This document shows, piece after piece, positions 43,001-51,749 of a stretch of DNA of 64,000 nt. The DNA is taken from positions 434,001 to 498,000 of the forward strand of contig NC_026492.1 in the NCBI RefSeq assembly GCF_000328475.2, given 5' to 3'. The notes under the pieces were generated by a model. The model saw only the letters and a program-made list of their open reading frames with translations, had not been told where the DNA came from and made no database searches. The first letter of the stretch is position 1, and the number at the start of each line of letters is the position of its first letter. Position numbers and translations under genes: made by a program. The DNA comes from Mycosarcoma maydis. Its lineage: Eukaryota; Basidiomycota; Ustilaginomycetes; Ustilaginales.

Positions 43001-43428
43001 GTGGTGGCGGAGGTGGATGTACGCGAAAGCACCTCATCTACCGAGATTCGGTGCCAGTCGAGATCGTTGATCTCCTTGACGGCGCGCTTGTCAGACTTGT
43101 GCTTCTTGTTTTCATCTGCAAGTCCGCCTTGCGAAAGCTGGATGGAGAGCGTGCGGAACTCGACGGGCACTTTGGCCGACGGATCGATGCGAGACGGACC
43201 GCGCAAAGAGCTAGCAATCGAGTGAGTGCGTTCGAGGCGACGTTGATCGTTGATGGATTCGTCGAATCGCGTGGTACGCGAGCGAAGAGCCGAAAGATTC
43301 GTACCAAAGCTAAGCGAAGCTCCCAGTTTCTTTGAGGCGTTGTTGGTAGGGGCAGCATCGCCGCGTTCGACATCGTTCTTTTCCGAGAACGAGTCGGTGC
43401 TGCTGTGTGAGCGTGTTAGTGGTGCCAT
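40036..43428 (-). CDS. P-type cation ATPase, type II (Na+/K+-ATPase-like or fungal ACU type)
   Basis: A plasma-membrane pump for alkali cations. It has 1130 residues from ATG 43428 ([10 protein letters not shown]); the frame continues upstream only to a GTG. Hallmarks are VTGEAEP in the actuator domain, [16 protein letters not shown] in TM4, phosphorylated Asp462 in [24 protein letters not shown], and the hinge [23 protein letters not shown]. The overall match is to the Na+/K+-ATPase (IIC) branch rather than to ENA Na+ pumps or H+ pumps. Uptake-type ACU ATPases were described from U. maydis, and this may be one; I cannot separate the two classes by eye. The N-terminal region of about 140 residues is Ser-rich and probably regulatory. 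Confidence 0.87.
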   Translation of the reverse strand: [1130 protein letters not shown]

Positions 43429-43973
43429 GATGCCGGAGTCGGACTGCGCGGATGCAGAAAAAGGGGATGGTGTTGGTGTCAAGTCAAAGAGCGAAGACGG
43501 CACGAATGAGGAAGGGCTTACTTTTATGAAGAGAGACTATCAGCAATCACGAATGGTATCCACTATCATGGCTCAGATGGGTCGGCGCGGCTGGCGCACC
43601 AGCTTTCACCTTGGGGGGGTCAAAGCACACATGAAACAGCCAATCGAAGCGGTGGGACCAAGGGTGGGCAATACAGCAACACACAAAGGGGGGTGGCACA
43701 TGCAGCACCAGTCTGTGCAAGGACCGAGGGCATAGCTTGGCATCAAGAGCGAATCAGGCGTATACGTTGTAGAATAACAGCGTCTTTCAAGCTATCAGGT
43801 ATGCATGTGATCTTCGACACCTGGCCTACGCTAACTCACGACTGGTACGCGAACTGAAGTGATAGGCCATAGTCGACAAGCAAGAAGCGCTGCTCAGTCA
43901 CACAGGCACTATCGAACTCCGGGGTTGCGGTGCACCAAGGCCGCAGAAGCGATGAATTGCCCACGTTGTGCAA

Positions 43974-44006
43974 GGGATTGGAATTGGAATTGGGATTGGG
44001 ATTGGC
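43974..44006 (+). repeat. Degenerate GGATTG/GAATTG hexamer run
   Basis: Five consecutive six-base units alternating GGATTG, GAATTG and GGGATTG. This differs from the heptamer motif that surrounds it. It probably arose by slippage. Confidence 0.7.
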
Positions 44007-44495
44007 GTATAGCAACAGAACACGAAATCACGAATCGTGAATCATGAATGGAAGGAGGGTTAAGGGTAGATTTACGATTTATGATTCGTGATTCGTGATT
44101 GACAGCACACAGCTGCCGGCGGTTGAATTCTAGACCCTTGACCCACGACAACACGAAAGCCGCCTAATCAAGTCACAGAGTTACTCACGACTCGTATTTT
44201 GTTTGTTTTTTGCCCTGAGGCCCACACTCTGTGACTCCTGACTCTTTCGTCTGCTCTCCACGCTCACACGTCATGTATCAGTTAAAGATTACAATCACGA
44301 ATCCAAATCCGATTCCTGATTGGGTTGTCTAGACACCCTTTTGGTAGGTTAAGCTTCAAGTGTATCACACGCCAGTCCACGATCTATCGAGTTTACCGTG
44401 GCCTAACACCCACCACTGGTTGCCACGTCGACACAGCCACGCAAGACAGGTTCACACATCGCGTGTCGCACGTCGTCTCGTGTCTCACTCTGTGC

Positions 44496-44546
44496 AATCG
44501 TGAATCGTGAATCGTGAATCGTAAATCGTAAATCATGAATTCGTGA
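44496..44546. repeat. Degenerating tandem heptamer array
   Basis: AATCGTG units repeated head to tail, drifting to AATCGTA and AATCATG. This shows the array decaying by point changes. Confidence 0.85.
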
Positions 44547-44693
44547 CAGCATTGTGCACTATTCGTGATTCACGACTCGTGATTCCGAGGATGCGTGGTT
44601 GCGCCTCTCGATCCTATCCTCTTTCGCTCTGTCCAGGTCGAGTGCTGGCTCAATTCAGCGTGGCTCCCAGGTGTACAAACCGGGCCATTGACA

Positions 44694-44714
44694 ATTCGTG
44701 ATTCGTGATTCGTG
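44694..44714. repeat. Tandem heptamer array (ATTCGTG)3
   Basis: Three exact copies followed by a GTTG remnant. Confidence 0.88.
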
Positions 44715-45181
44715 GTTGTTCCGTGCCACATGATACGCTCCACCCACGCAACCAATTCGCTACATACTGTACCTTAACCCGACATTCACGATTGTCCATC
44801 ATCTGCGGCCATAGAACGTCGAAAGCACCGCATCCCGTCCGATCTGCGCAGGCAAAGCGTCGTGTCGCCTAGTCAGTACTGCGCTCGGGGACCACGTGGG
44901 AATTCTAGGTGCTGCAGTTCGTTTTGTTTTTGTTTTGTTTTCTTGCTCTGTTTTTTATATATACTTTCCATCCACGTTCCTTTACGCGCTCTGTTTTTCT
45001 ACGTACTTCCACAGACGACAGTCACGAGTCCAGTAGCGAACCGTCATGGCTTCGACCTGTCGTCGTCAAACAGCTCAATCACTGCATCACAGACGGTCTC
45101 GATGCAGAATCACGAATCATGAATGAAACGATTAGCGATAAACAGTGATACATAATACGAAAGGTGAAGCTGCATGTTGGA

Positions 45182-48100
45182 TTACGGCTTCCACCATTTT
45201 TTCTTCTTGGCGTGGACGTGCGCCGCTGCACCAGTGGCCTGGGTATCGTCGTTGCCGACCCTCGTTGCAAGTGCTGCCGATACCGTTGATGGAGCTATGC
45301 ACACAGACATGGACGTAGAGGGCGGCATGGATGCGCGTGTCTGCGCATAGGCATCCTCGATCGCCGACTCGAATCCATCCGAACTCTCACGTGCATGCTG
45401 GCCGTCGTTCGCCTTCTTTCGACCCACAGCAGACCGTGGCAGCGAGTAATTGCGCGCTACGTTCGACGCCGTCTGATCCGAAGACTGCCTTGGACACGTC
45501 TCTACCTCGTCTGCCTCGTCTGCCTCGTCCGCATGCTCGTCCGTCTTTGAGCGCACCGGCTGCTTGCTAGGACCGCTGGTGAGCGATCCACGCGCACCGC
45601 GAACCATGGCCGCAAGCGACGACGCCTGATTTGACCCAGCAGCAGCAGAAGCAGCAGCAGCACGCTGCGTCGCTTGTCCCAGTTTGCGCGCTGGAGTGGG
45701 CGACCAAGTTGGCCCCGACTGCGAGGCTGCTACACGCACCGCCTTAGCTGACTGTTCTGAGCGGCGAGACACGGCCGATTCAGGACTCGCACCAGAAGCC
45801 ATGGTCCGCAAAGAATGGACAGCCTCAAACGTCGAGCCGTCATCTGTTTCCATCAGCGTCCCTACCGTCTGCAAGCCCAACTCTGATTCGGCTGCATCGC
45901 CTAGCGCTGGCGACACAGATGTATCTGCCGCTTTGGTGACCTCGTCCATGGCGACCCTTCCAAAAGCGACTGAAATCTGGGACGCAGCAAGCGCAGCGGC
46001 CTCCTCATCTGCGCGCAGCAAGCGGTACGCCTGACGAAGTTCGTCGTCCGATCCGTGGTCATCCTCTACATCGCCATGTCTCACATGCGTAACGCGGTAC
46101 AGTAGCCTTGCACCAACACCATCGGTCGTCTGCCGCGTTATACCACTGCGACTGTCCCTCATCTCGCTGCCTCTCCTTCTAGCGCCGACCATGTTGAACG
46201 AAAACTGTGGCACACGCGTCTCTGTCGTAACCTGCAATGTTTTGCGACTGGTTCGGGAAACCACACCAATACTCTTCCTTCTGGCGCTGCTTGGCGAACC
46301 TCCATCGAGATCAGAGTCTGTATGATCAATCGAGAGCTCAAGCGTTTTGGCCGGATCTGTCGCTCTAAACCACGCAGTGGCTGCACTGACCGTAGCTCGG
46401 CGACTTCGCATGCGTACACTCCCAGACCTCGGCAAAGCATCGCTAGTGTCTTGTGCATCGTCGCCCACCGTCACCGTGCCAAAGCTGCAGGTAGACGACG
46501 AAAACGACGCAACAGATGCATCGCCTTGATCATCACAAGGCCGTGTTGTATCGCCGTGATGCTGTGACATGGCAGATCGTTGCAGTTGCTCCCATGGAAT
46601 GGGACGAGGATCGAAGCCTGCTTGCTCGATGCACCTACCTGCCGCTTGCTCGATATGACGGCAGATCTGCACAAACTCGTGCGTCTTTTGCTTGATCCTG
46701 GCTGCTTCGCTCTGACCGTTCTTGCTGCTACCCGTATTTGAGCCAACAGACGAAGCGTCATGATGAGGCATGGCTGCGGCGCTAGGCGACAAGTCGACTT
46801 TCTCGTACTCGTGCGCGGTATCAGTGACAAAGCTGACAAACGCTGCTAATGCCTGCGGTTGGTCGAGCATGTAGGGCGGCCGAGGAATGGATTCTCGATG
46901 CAAGCGAGACAACGAGTCAAGCCGATGTAGCGCTGCAGCCTGTAGTGCAGAGTCGCCATCGATTCGCATCCCCAGCCACTGACTTGGCGCCGAGGTTGGC
47001 GGCTCAGTCGAGATGACGCTGATGTAGTCGTCGTATGCCGAAGAGTAGGTATGCAGGAGATCATTGAGCGGCACTAATTCCCAGTCCTTGTCCTTGTCAA
47101 ACGACGTCTTTTTGCTAGCAAGGGCAAGCAGCACCTTACTGAGCAGTAAAAGCTTGCGAGACGCACTGCGGCTTGGTTGACATGGTGCGAGACCGTACAG
47201 CTGCGGGCTGTTGAGAGCTGCACAGAACAGACGCAAAAACACAAACGCGCCAACACCTTGGATACCCGGTCGGGTCGACTTGGTGCCACGGTAACGCTCG
47301 TTGACCTTGGTCCGCACCTTGTGAAGCACAGTGCGCAGGTCCGGAGGACAGCTGTGGCGCTGGCGATAAATGTTCTGCCACATGGATTCACTCAGCTTGC
47401 GAAGCGCGTTGATGGTTATGGGGCCGTCTGGGATCGTCTCGATGATGTTGTCCGGAAACGAGGGTGGCGAGCGAATCGAAGTGCTAAAGTCAAAGGGAGC
47501 GTCGTCGCCGCCGACCGAGCCAGCGCTGCTGATAGACGCGGCTGTGTCGGGGCGAGAAGGCACATGAGGGTCTTGGCAGATCTTACGCACTGTGGGACCG
47601 AGACAATCGTCAAGCCACGAAAGCGTCAGAAGCCTCTGAAAATGGTCAATGGAACGTGAGAGAAGCGTGTTGGCGCGGAAGAGCAACTCGGGCTCCATCT
47701 TTTCACCCCAACTGGCGCTCTCTAGCTCGATAAAGTGCGAGATACGCTCAGCCATGGTACCAGAGGCGGCGCAAATACGAGTGAGCTGCGAGACGAGCAG
47801 ATCTTCGCGCATGGTAGTCGCGAGCTCGCGAAACACTTGAATAAAGTCGTCGTCGCTGTGAATCTTGCGGTAGACCTCGTCGTACGTGCTGAGTGGCATG
47901 ACAGCACCCTCTTGGAGGCGTATAGACACGCAGAGTTCGCCCACCACACCTCGATGAAAGCGTGTGGGAGGTCTAGCATCGTCGTCTTCGTTGATGGCGA
48001 ATGGAGCAGGTTGCTGCTGCTGCTGCGACAGAGATGGAAAGGTGGAGGTGGACCAGATAGGAAAACGCCCTTCAATCTCTTCGTTTCTGCGCAACGTTGC

Positions 48101-49774
48101 GATAGGGATCTCTACGATTCCCAACAGGATAAATTTGCTGACGGCCGAGGGAGAGCCGGTCAGAGAGGTATTGGTCTTTTGTGTCGGGTGAAGTACTTCG
48201 ATCGTGAGCGACTTGGCATCGCCGACATCGTCGAGCTTGAATTTGTCAACGGCAAACGCGCTGTTGTCGGACTGCGATAGGCTGGTACGTGCAACCAGTT
48301 CGCCATCCACACGTATGCGACAGTAGCGGTCGAAGCGGGCTTTCTCATAGCGATCCTTATCGTCTCGACGCTGCTGCGCTGAAGCTCGACAAGCCATGCC
48401 GAAGCTCGGCGCGGTTGCCTCACTAGCTGGAGTAGGATTGCTAGCGAAACGGGAGGCACCCGACTGACCACTTAAAGGACCCGAGAAAGGCTCGACTTTC
48501 GAACTAGGCTCGTTGACTGGCTGAGGCGGAGCGTCATGAAGCGAAGCAGCGCGCGATCCGGGGCGGCTCGAGCCGCTGCCTGCATAGTCATCGAGGTCTT
48601 GGTGGGCACGGATGCCGCTGACGGATGGTTTGGAGTTGTGGAGCAGTCGAGAGTTGGGCCGTGAACTCGGTCGCGAACTTGCTCGCGAGGATGCCGACAT
48701 AGCGTCTTCAGTCAAGTGCTCCGACGCGGGCGAGTCATCTTGGTCGTCGAGACGCAAGCAGGCTAGCTGGTGCGATAGGGAGCGATGTGGCTCACCGGAA
48801 TTTGTGGAAGCGCCGCCTACCGAGGTTGTGCTGGTGGGTGAATTTGGATGCGGGAGCGAATGACTACCGAACGATGGGGAGGGGAAAGAAGGCGCTGTGT
48901 CGGTAAGAGGTTCAGCGAGCTCTGCAGGCCATTTGGGCATGATGCTTTTGGCGTCCGAGATGGTAATGTCGAGTTGTCGAAAGAAGCGATGCGTTCCGCC
49001 TGCATCGATGGAGGCGGGAGAGCCATAGATCTCAGGGATGGTATAGATGTGGAGAAGCGTACGGAGATACTGAAGTTCTTGTTGGCTGTTGAATTGGATA
49101 AAGATGGGCTCGGTGCCGTGCGCTCGCTCTTGTTGCAAAGCAGCCTCCTGCTTGCGGGTAGTGATGGATACCTCGGTCCTGACGCGTGGTGGTTTGGGTC
49201 GGATGAAGAGAACATGAGGTCTACCGAAAAGCGAGTCATCAACCGATCGAACGTCGGAGGACGAGAGGGCATCGCAGTAGACAGTATGCGCGAGCGAGTT
49301 AGCTTCGCCAAAGATGGAAAGGCTTGCATTTTCACGAAAGATGAGGATGGCGCGCTTCCATTGTCCCAAGGGTCCAACCGAAGAAGAAGGTGCATTGAGG
49401 CGCGCTTTGCTTGGCTTTTCACGGAGCCAGGAGTTTCCGCCATGACGAAAGCCGAATGAGGCGCGCTCGAAGATGGCTTCGTGGCTGGGTTCCGAGGAGC
49501 GGATCTGCGCAGTAGAGGTACGAATTGAGAGCTTTTGCTTGACGTTGGCCGCATCACGGAACAGAGGTGCTCTTGCCAAGGTGGAGGAAGCGTTCTTGGA
49601 AGGGGTAGGCCACCACACGTGTACATCAATCGATGTTTGGGCATCGCCAGCTGTGGCTATACGCGAGGAAGCGTTGATGGATCCTGAGACAGAGCGCGGC
49701 CTTGCAAAGCCAGCCTTATGACGCGAAGCCAACGTAGACGGTAGCGTGGGATCGAAAGCATCGTTGCGGCTCAT
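45182..49774 (-). CDS. Ras GTPase-activating protein with PH-like and C2 regions (Bud2/RASAL-like)
   Basis: Stimulates GTP hydrolysis on a Ras-family GTPase at the membrane. A single 1530-residue exon from ATG 49774. Residues about 85-245 look PH-like (WKRAILIFRENASLSIFG and QFNSQQELQYLRTLLHIY). Residues about 265-560 hold a C2-like domain split by a Ser-rich insertion. The RasGAP domain spans about 650-980: arginine finger Arg700 in ELLFRANTLLSRS, and the second arginine in VFLRLFCAALNSPQLYGL (near residue 848), where most members have FLRF-x-x-P-A. The 550-residue C-terminus is Ser-rich, disordered and ends KKKKWWKP, a basic-aromatic tail that could touch membrane. Bud2-type (Rap/Rsr1-directed) or Ira/Gap1-type specificity is not decided by sequence alone. 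Confidence 0.85.
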   Translation of the reverse strand: MSRNDAFDPTLPSTLASRHKAGFARPRSVSGSINASSRIATAGDAQTSIDVHVWWPTPSKNASSTLARAPLFRDAANVKQKLSIRTSTAQIRSSEPSHEAIFERASFGFRHGGNSWLREKPSKARLNAPSSSVGPLGQWKRAILIFRENASLSIFGEANSLAHTVYCDALSSSDVRSVDDSLFGRPHVLFIRPKPPRVRTEVSITTRKQEAALQQERAHGTEPIFIQFNSQQELQYLRTLLHIYTIPEIYGSPASIDAGGTHRFFRQLDITISDAKSIMPKWPAELAEPLTDTAPSFPSPSFGSHSLPHPNSPTSTTSVGGASTNSGEPHRSLSHQLACLRLDDQDDSPASEHLTEDAMSASSRASSRPSSRPNSRLLHNSKPSVSGIRAHQDLDDYAGSGSSRPGSRAASLHDAPPQPVNEPSSKVEPFSGPLSGQSGASRFASNPTPASEATAPSFGMACRASAQQRRDDKDRYEKARFDRYCRIRVDGELVARTSLSQSDNSAFAVDKFKLDDVGDAKSLTIEVLHPTQKTNTSLTGSPSAVSKFILLGIVEIPIATLRRNEEIEGRFPIWSTSTFPSLSQQQQQPAPFAINEDDDARPPTRFHRGVVGELCVSIRLQEGAVMPLSTYDEVYRKIHSDDDFIQVFRELATTMREDLLVSQLTRICAASGTMAERISHFIELESASWGEKMEPELLFRANTLLSRSIDHFQRLLTLSWLDDCLGPTVRKICQDPHVPSRPDTAASISSAGSVGGDDAPFDFSTSIRSPPSFPDNIIETIPDGPITINALRKLSESMWQNIYRQRHSCPPDLRTVLHKVRTKVNERYRGTKSTRPGIQGVGAFVFLRLFCAALNSPQLYGLAPCQPSRSASRKLLLLSKVLLALASKKTSFDKDKDWELVPLNDLLHTYSSAYDDYISVISTEPPTSAPSQWLGMRIDGDSALQAAALHRLDSLSRLHRESIPRPPYMLDQPQALAAFVSFVTDTAHEYEKVDLSPSAAAMPHHDASSVGSNTGSSKNGQSEAARIKQKTHEFVQICRHIEQAAGRCIEQAGFDPRPIPWEQLQRSAMSQHHGDTTRPCDDQGDASVASFSSSTCSFGTVTVGDDAQDTSDALPRSGSVRMRSRRATVSAATAWFRATDPAKTLELSIDHTDSDLDGGSPSSARRKSIGVVSRTSRKTLQVTTETRVPQFSFNMVGARRRGSEMRDSRSGITRQTTDGVGARLLYRVTHVRHGDVEDDHGSDDELRQAYRLLRADEEAAALAASQISVAFGRVAMDEVTKAADTSVSPALGDAAESELGLQTVGTLMETDDGSTFEAVHSLRTMASGASPESAVSRRSEQSAKAVRVAASQSGPTWSPTPARKLGQATQRAAAASAAAGSNQASSLAAMVRGARGSLTSGPSKQPVRSKTDEHADEADEADEVETCPRQSSDQTASNVARNYSLPRSAVGRKKANDGQHARESSDGFESAIEDAYAQTRASMPPSTSMSVCIAPSTVSAALATRVGNDDTQATGAAAHVHAKKKKWWKP

Positions 49775-50779
49775 CTCGGAACCAGAATCCTGGGCAGTCT
49801 ACGATGCATCCAAGGCTTGCGCATTCGAGCTAGCTTGAGACGACCGAGTTGATGTGTCAGAGGTACATCCATGGGGCGATGGCGATGGCGATGGTGGGAA
49901 GGGAGCTCTTTTCCTGCCGATCTTGTGTTTTCTTTAATCCATTCGAAATAATGTGATTATTTCCTTTATTTCCTTATTTCCCTATTTCCCTATTCACGAT
50001 TCCCTCACTTATTCACGATTCACGATTCCCTGTTCTTTATTCCTTATCCCTTGTTCTTTATTGCAACGCTGAACGCCGATGTAAAAATACGTTGAAAAAC
50101 CCTGTCATTTAAGTAGAAACAGCATATCGTCAATCGTGAATCACGAATCTGGTGTCCTTGCTCCCATGTGTCCCACTCACGACTAACAAGGAGAGGATCA
50201 CAGCATACAGCACGAGTGCTACGGTAGTGCTGAACGACGGTTGCAACGCTGTTCAACAGAATGGCTTAGTCTTAACCCCTCGGTCGTCTGTCGATCGTCA
50301 TCTGGGTTAGCTGGCCATCTGACTTCTATGACTACCCTCGAGGCTACCTTCTTTTGCTCTCTCAGCCAGCCATTCTTCTTGCAGCACACGCTGCTATCTA
50401 TCGTCACGGAAGATCAGATCTAGAGAAGCAAGAGTTGGATTTTTCATCGCTTGTGTGCATGTGCGTTACGGGGAAGAATGTGAGGAACAACAAGTACACA
50501 ACGTCCCGCTATGGGGGCGTCTGAAAAGAGGAGATAAGGTGGTGCAGCCCGTCTATCGTATCATAGACAAGCATGCAGGCGTTCACGCCAACCAATCAAG
50601 CAAGCGACATCTTGATTGCGTATGGTCGCTCTGCCCACATTTTTGTTTTTCGGGTGTGGTGGGTGACGGGGTAGTGGCGCAAGAGCGCCATCGAGTCACC
50701 AAAGGATGTTGCGAGCCAGAGCTCCGTATCAAAGAGGGTAATGCAGGGAAATCGGGGCCATGAATCAAGTGTGAGACGC
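49775..50779. other. Intergenic between eS7 and RasGAP genes
   Basis: Promoter of the RasGAP gene and 3' flank of the eS7 gene. Just upstream of the RasGAP leader is a TTCCCTATTT-type pyrimidine/AT tract (about 49930-50050) interspersed with ATTCACGATT units (49992-50018). A further cluster lies at 50132-50150. No gene was seen. Confidence 0.55.
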
Positions 50780-51749
50780 TTAGTTGTCCGACGAGAACAT
50801 AAAGCTAACGTCACGGCCAGTGAGCTTCTTGTAGACCGACGAGAAGCTGTCCAGCTTGTACTCGAGCGAGGTGGCGTCCTTCGAGTCCAGGTAGCACTTG
50901 ATCAGGCGGCTCCCGTCAGTAGCAACACGCGTGCGCTTGCCGGTGATCTCCGAGGGATAAACAAGGTCCTCAAGGATCGACTCGTGCACGGCGGTGAGCG
51001 TGCGCGAGTGAGGGCGGGGCTGCTGGTTACGGTTCTTTCGGCTGGGCTTGCCGAGGATGCGGCGCTGGCCGACAAAGACAACGTGGCGGTCAGAGAACTT
51101 CTTCTCAAGCTCACGGGTGAGACTGCAAAACATCAAGCCAAGACAAGAATCGAAAGTCAGTATCCTCGCTTTGCCATTCTACGGTGCGAAGCGCATCGAG
51201 TCACAGCAGCAGCAGCAAGACGACCACAATCGCGGAGAGGAAGCCGCATCACCTCGTCACCGTGTCTCGAGCGTCTTGTCAGATAGCTTTGGAATCTGGA
51301 CAATAAGGCTGCCTTCCATGCCAAGCAATTCTTCCTGCTTGAGATCCATCTGAGCCAACAAAACGCAATCTGTTTTTGCCCCGAATAGACCATTCCATAC
51401 TGATCACATCTGCCCGACTGAATCGGTGTTGGGTATGCTTGGCGTGGTCGTCGAACGATGCTGCTGCCGAGTTTGCTGGTTGCTGTGCTAAATCAAATGC
51501 TTACCGCTGCTGGATCTTGTGGAAAGCCTTGAGCTGGGGCATGGGCACAAAGACGACGATAGCCTTCTTGCCGCCCTTGACCTCGATCTCCTTGGCGCAT
51601 GAGATCTGGAGGGGTCGGAGCTCAGCCTTGAGCTCAGAGACGTTGGACTCGAGGTCGATGAGGGCCTGAGCGACAACGGTCTCGACCTCATCGGCGGGGC
51701 CGGTGGGGGCGTTGGCCGTGCGGAAGATCTTCTGCTGAACGGAAGCCAT
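50780..51749 (-). CDS. RPS7: 40S ribosomal protein eS7 (spliced, join 50780-51122 and 51505-51749)
   Basis: Small-subunit ribosomal protein. Exon 1 (51749 to 51505) begins [17 protein letters not shown] and ends in KAFHKIQQ plus two bases of an Arg codon. Exon 2 (51122 to 50780) continues with [20 protein letters not shown] and ends VSFMFSSDN. The joined frame has 588 nt, or 195 residues, as expected for eS7. Diagnostic text includes [37 protein letters not shown] and [21 protein letters not shown]. Transcribed divergently from the eS1 gene. Confidence 0.96.
51123..51504 (-). other. 382-nt intron of the eS7 gene
   Basis: On the minus strand the donor is GTAAGC and the acceptor is TTTTGCAG. 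It interrupts an Arg codon and restores QQRLTRELEK. It is longer than other introns seen here except that of eS1. I did not recognise a snoRNA in it. Confidence 0.92.

Larger units (their letters stand above)
43429..45181. other. Long intergenic region upstream of the P-type ATPase, motif-rich
   Basis: No gene. It contains many motif clusters (near 43540, 44027, 44081-44100, 44294, 44496-44546, 44560, 44694-44714, 44785 and 45107), a hexamer-like GGATTG run at 43974-44006, and a T-rich tract near 44925-44965. Confidence 0.6.
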
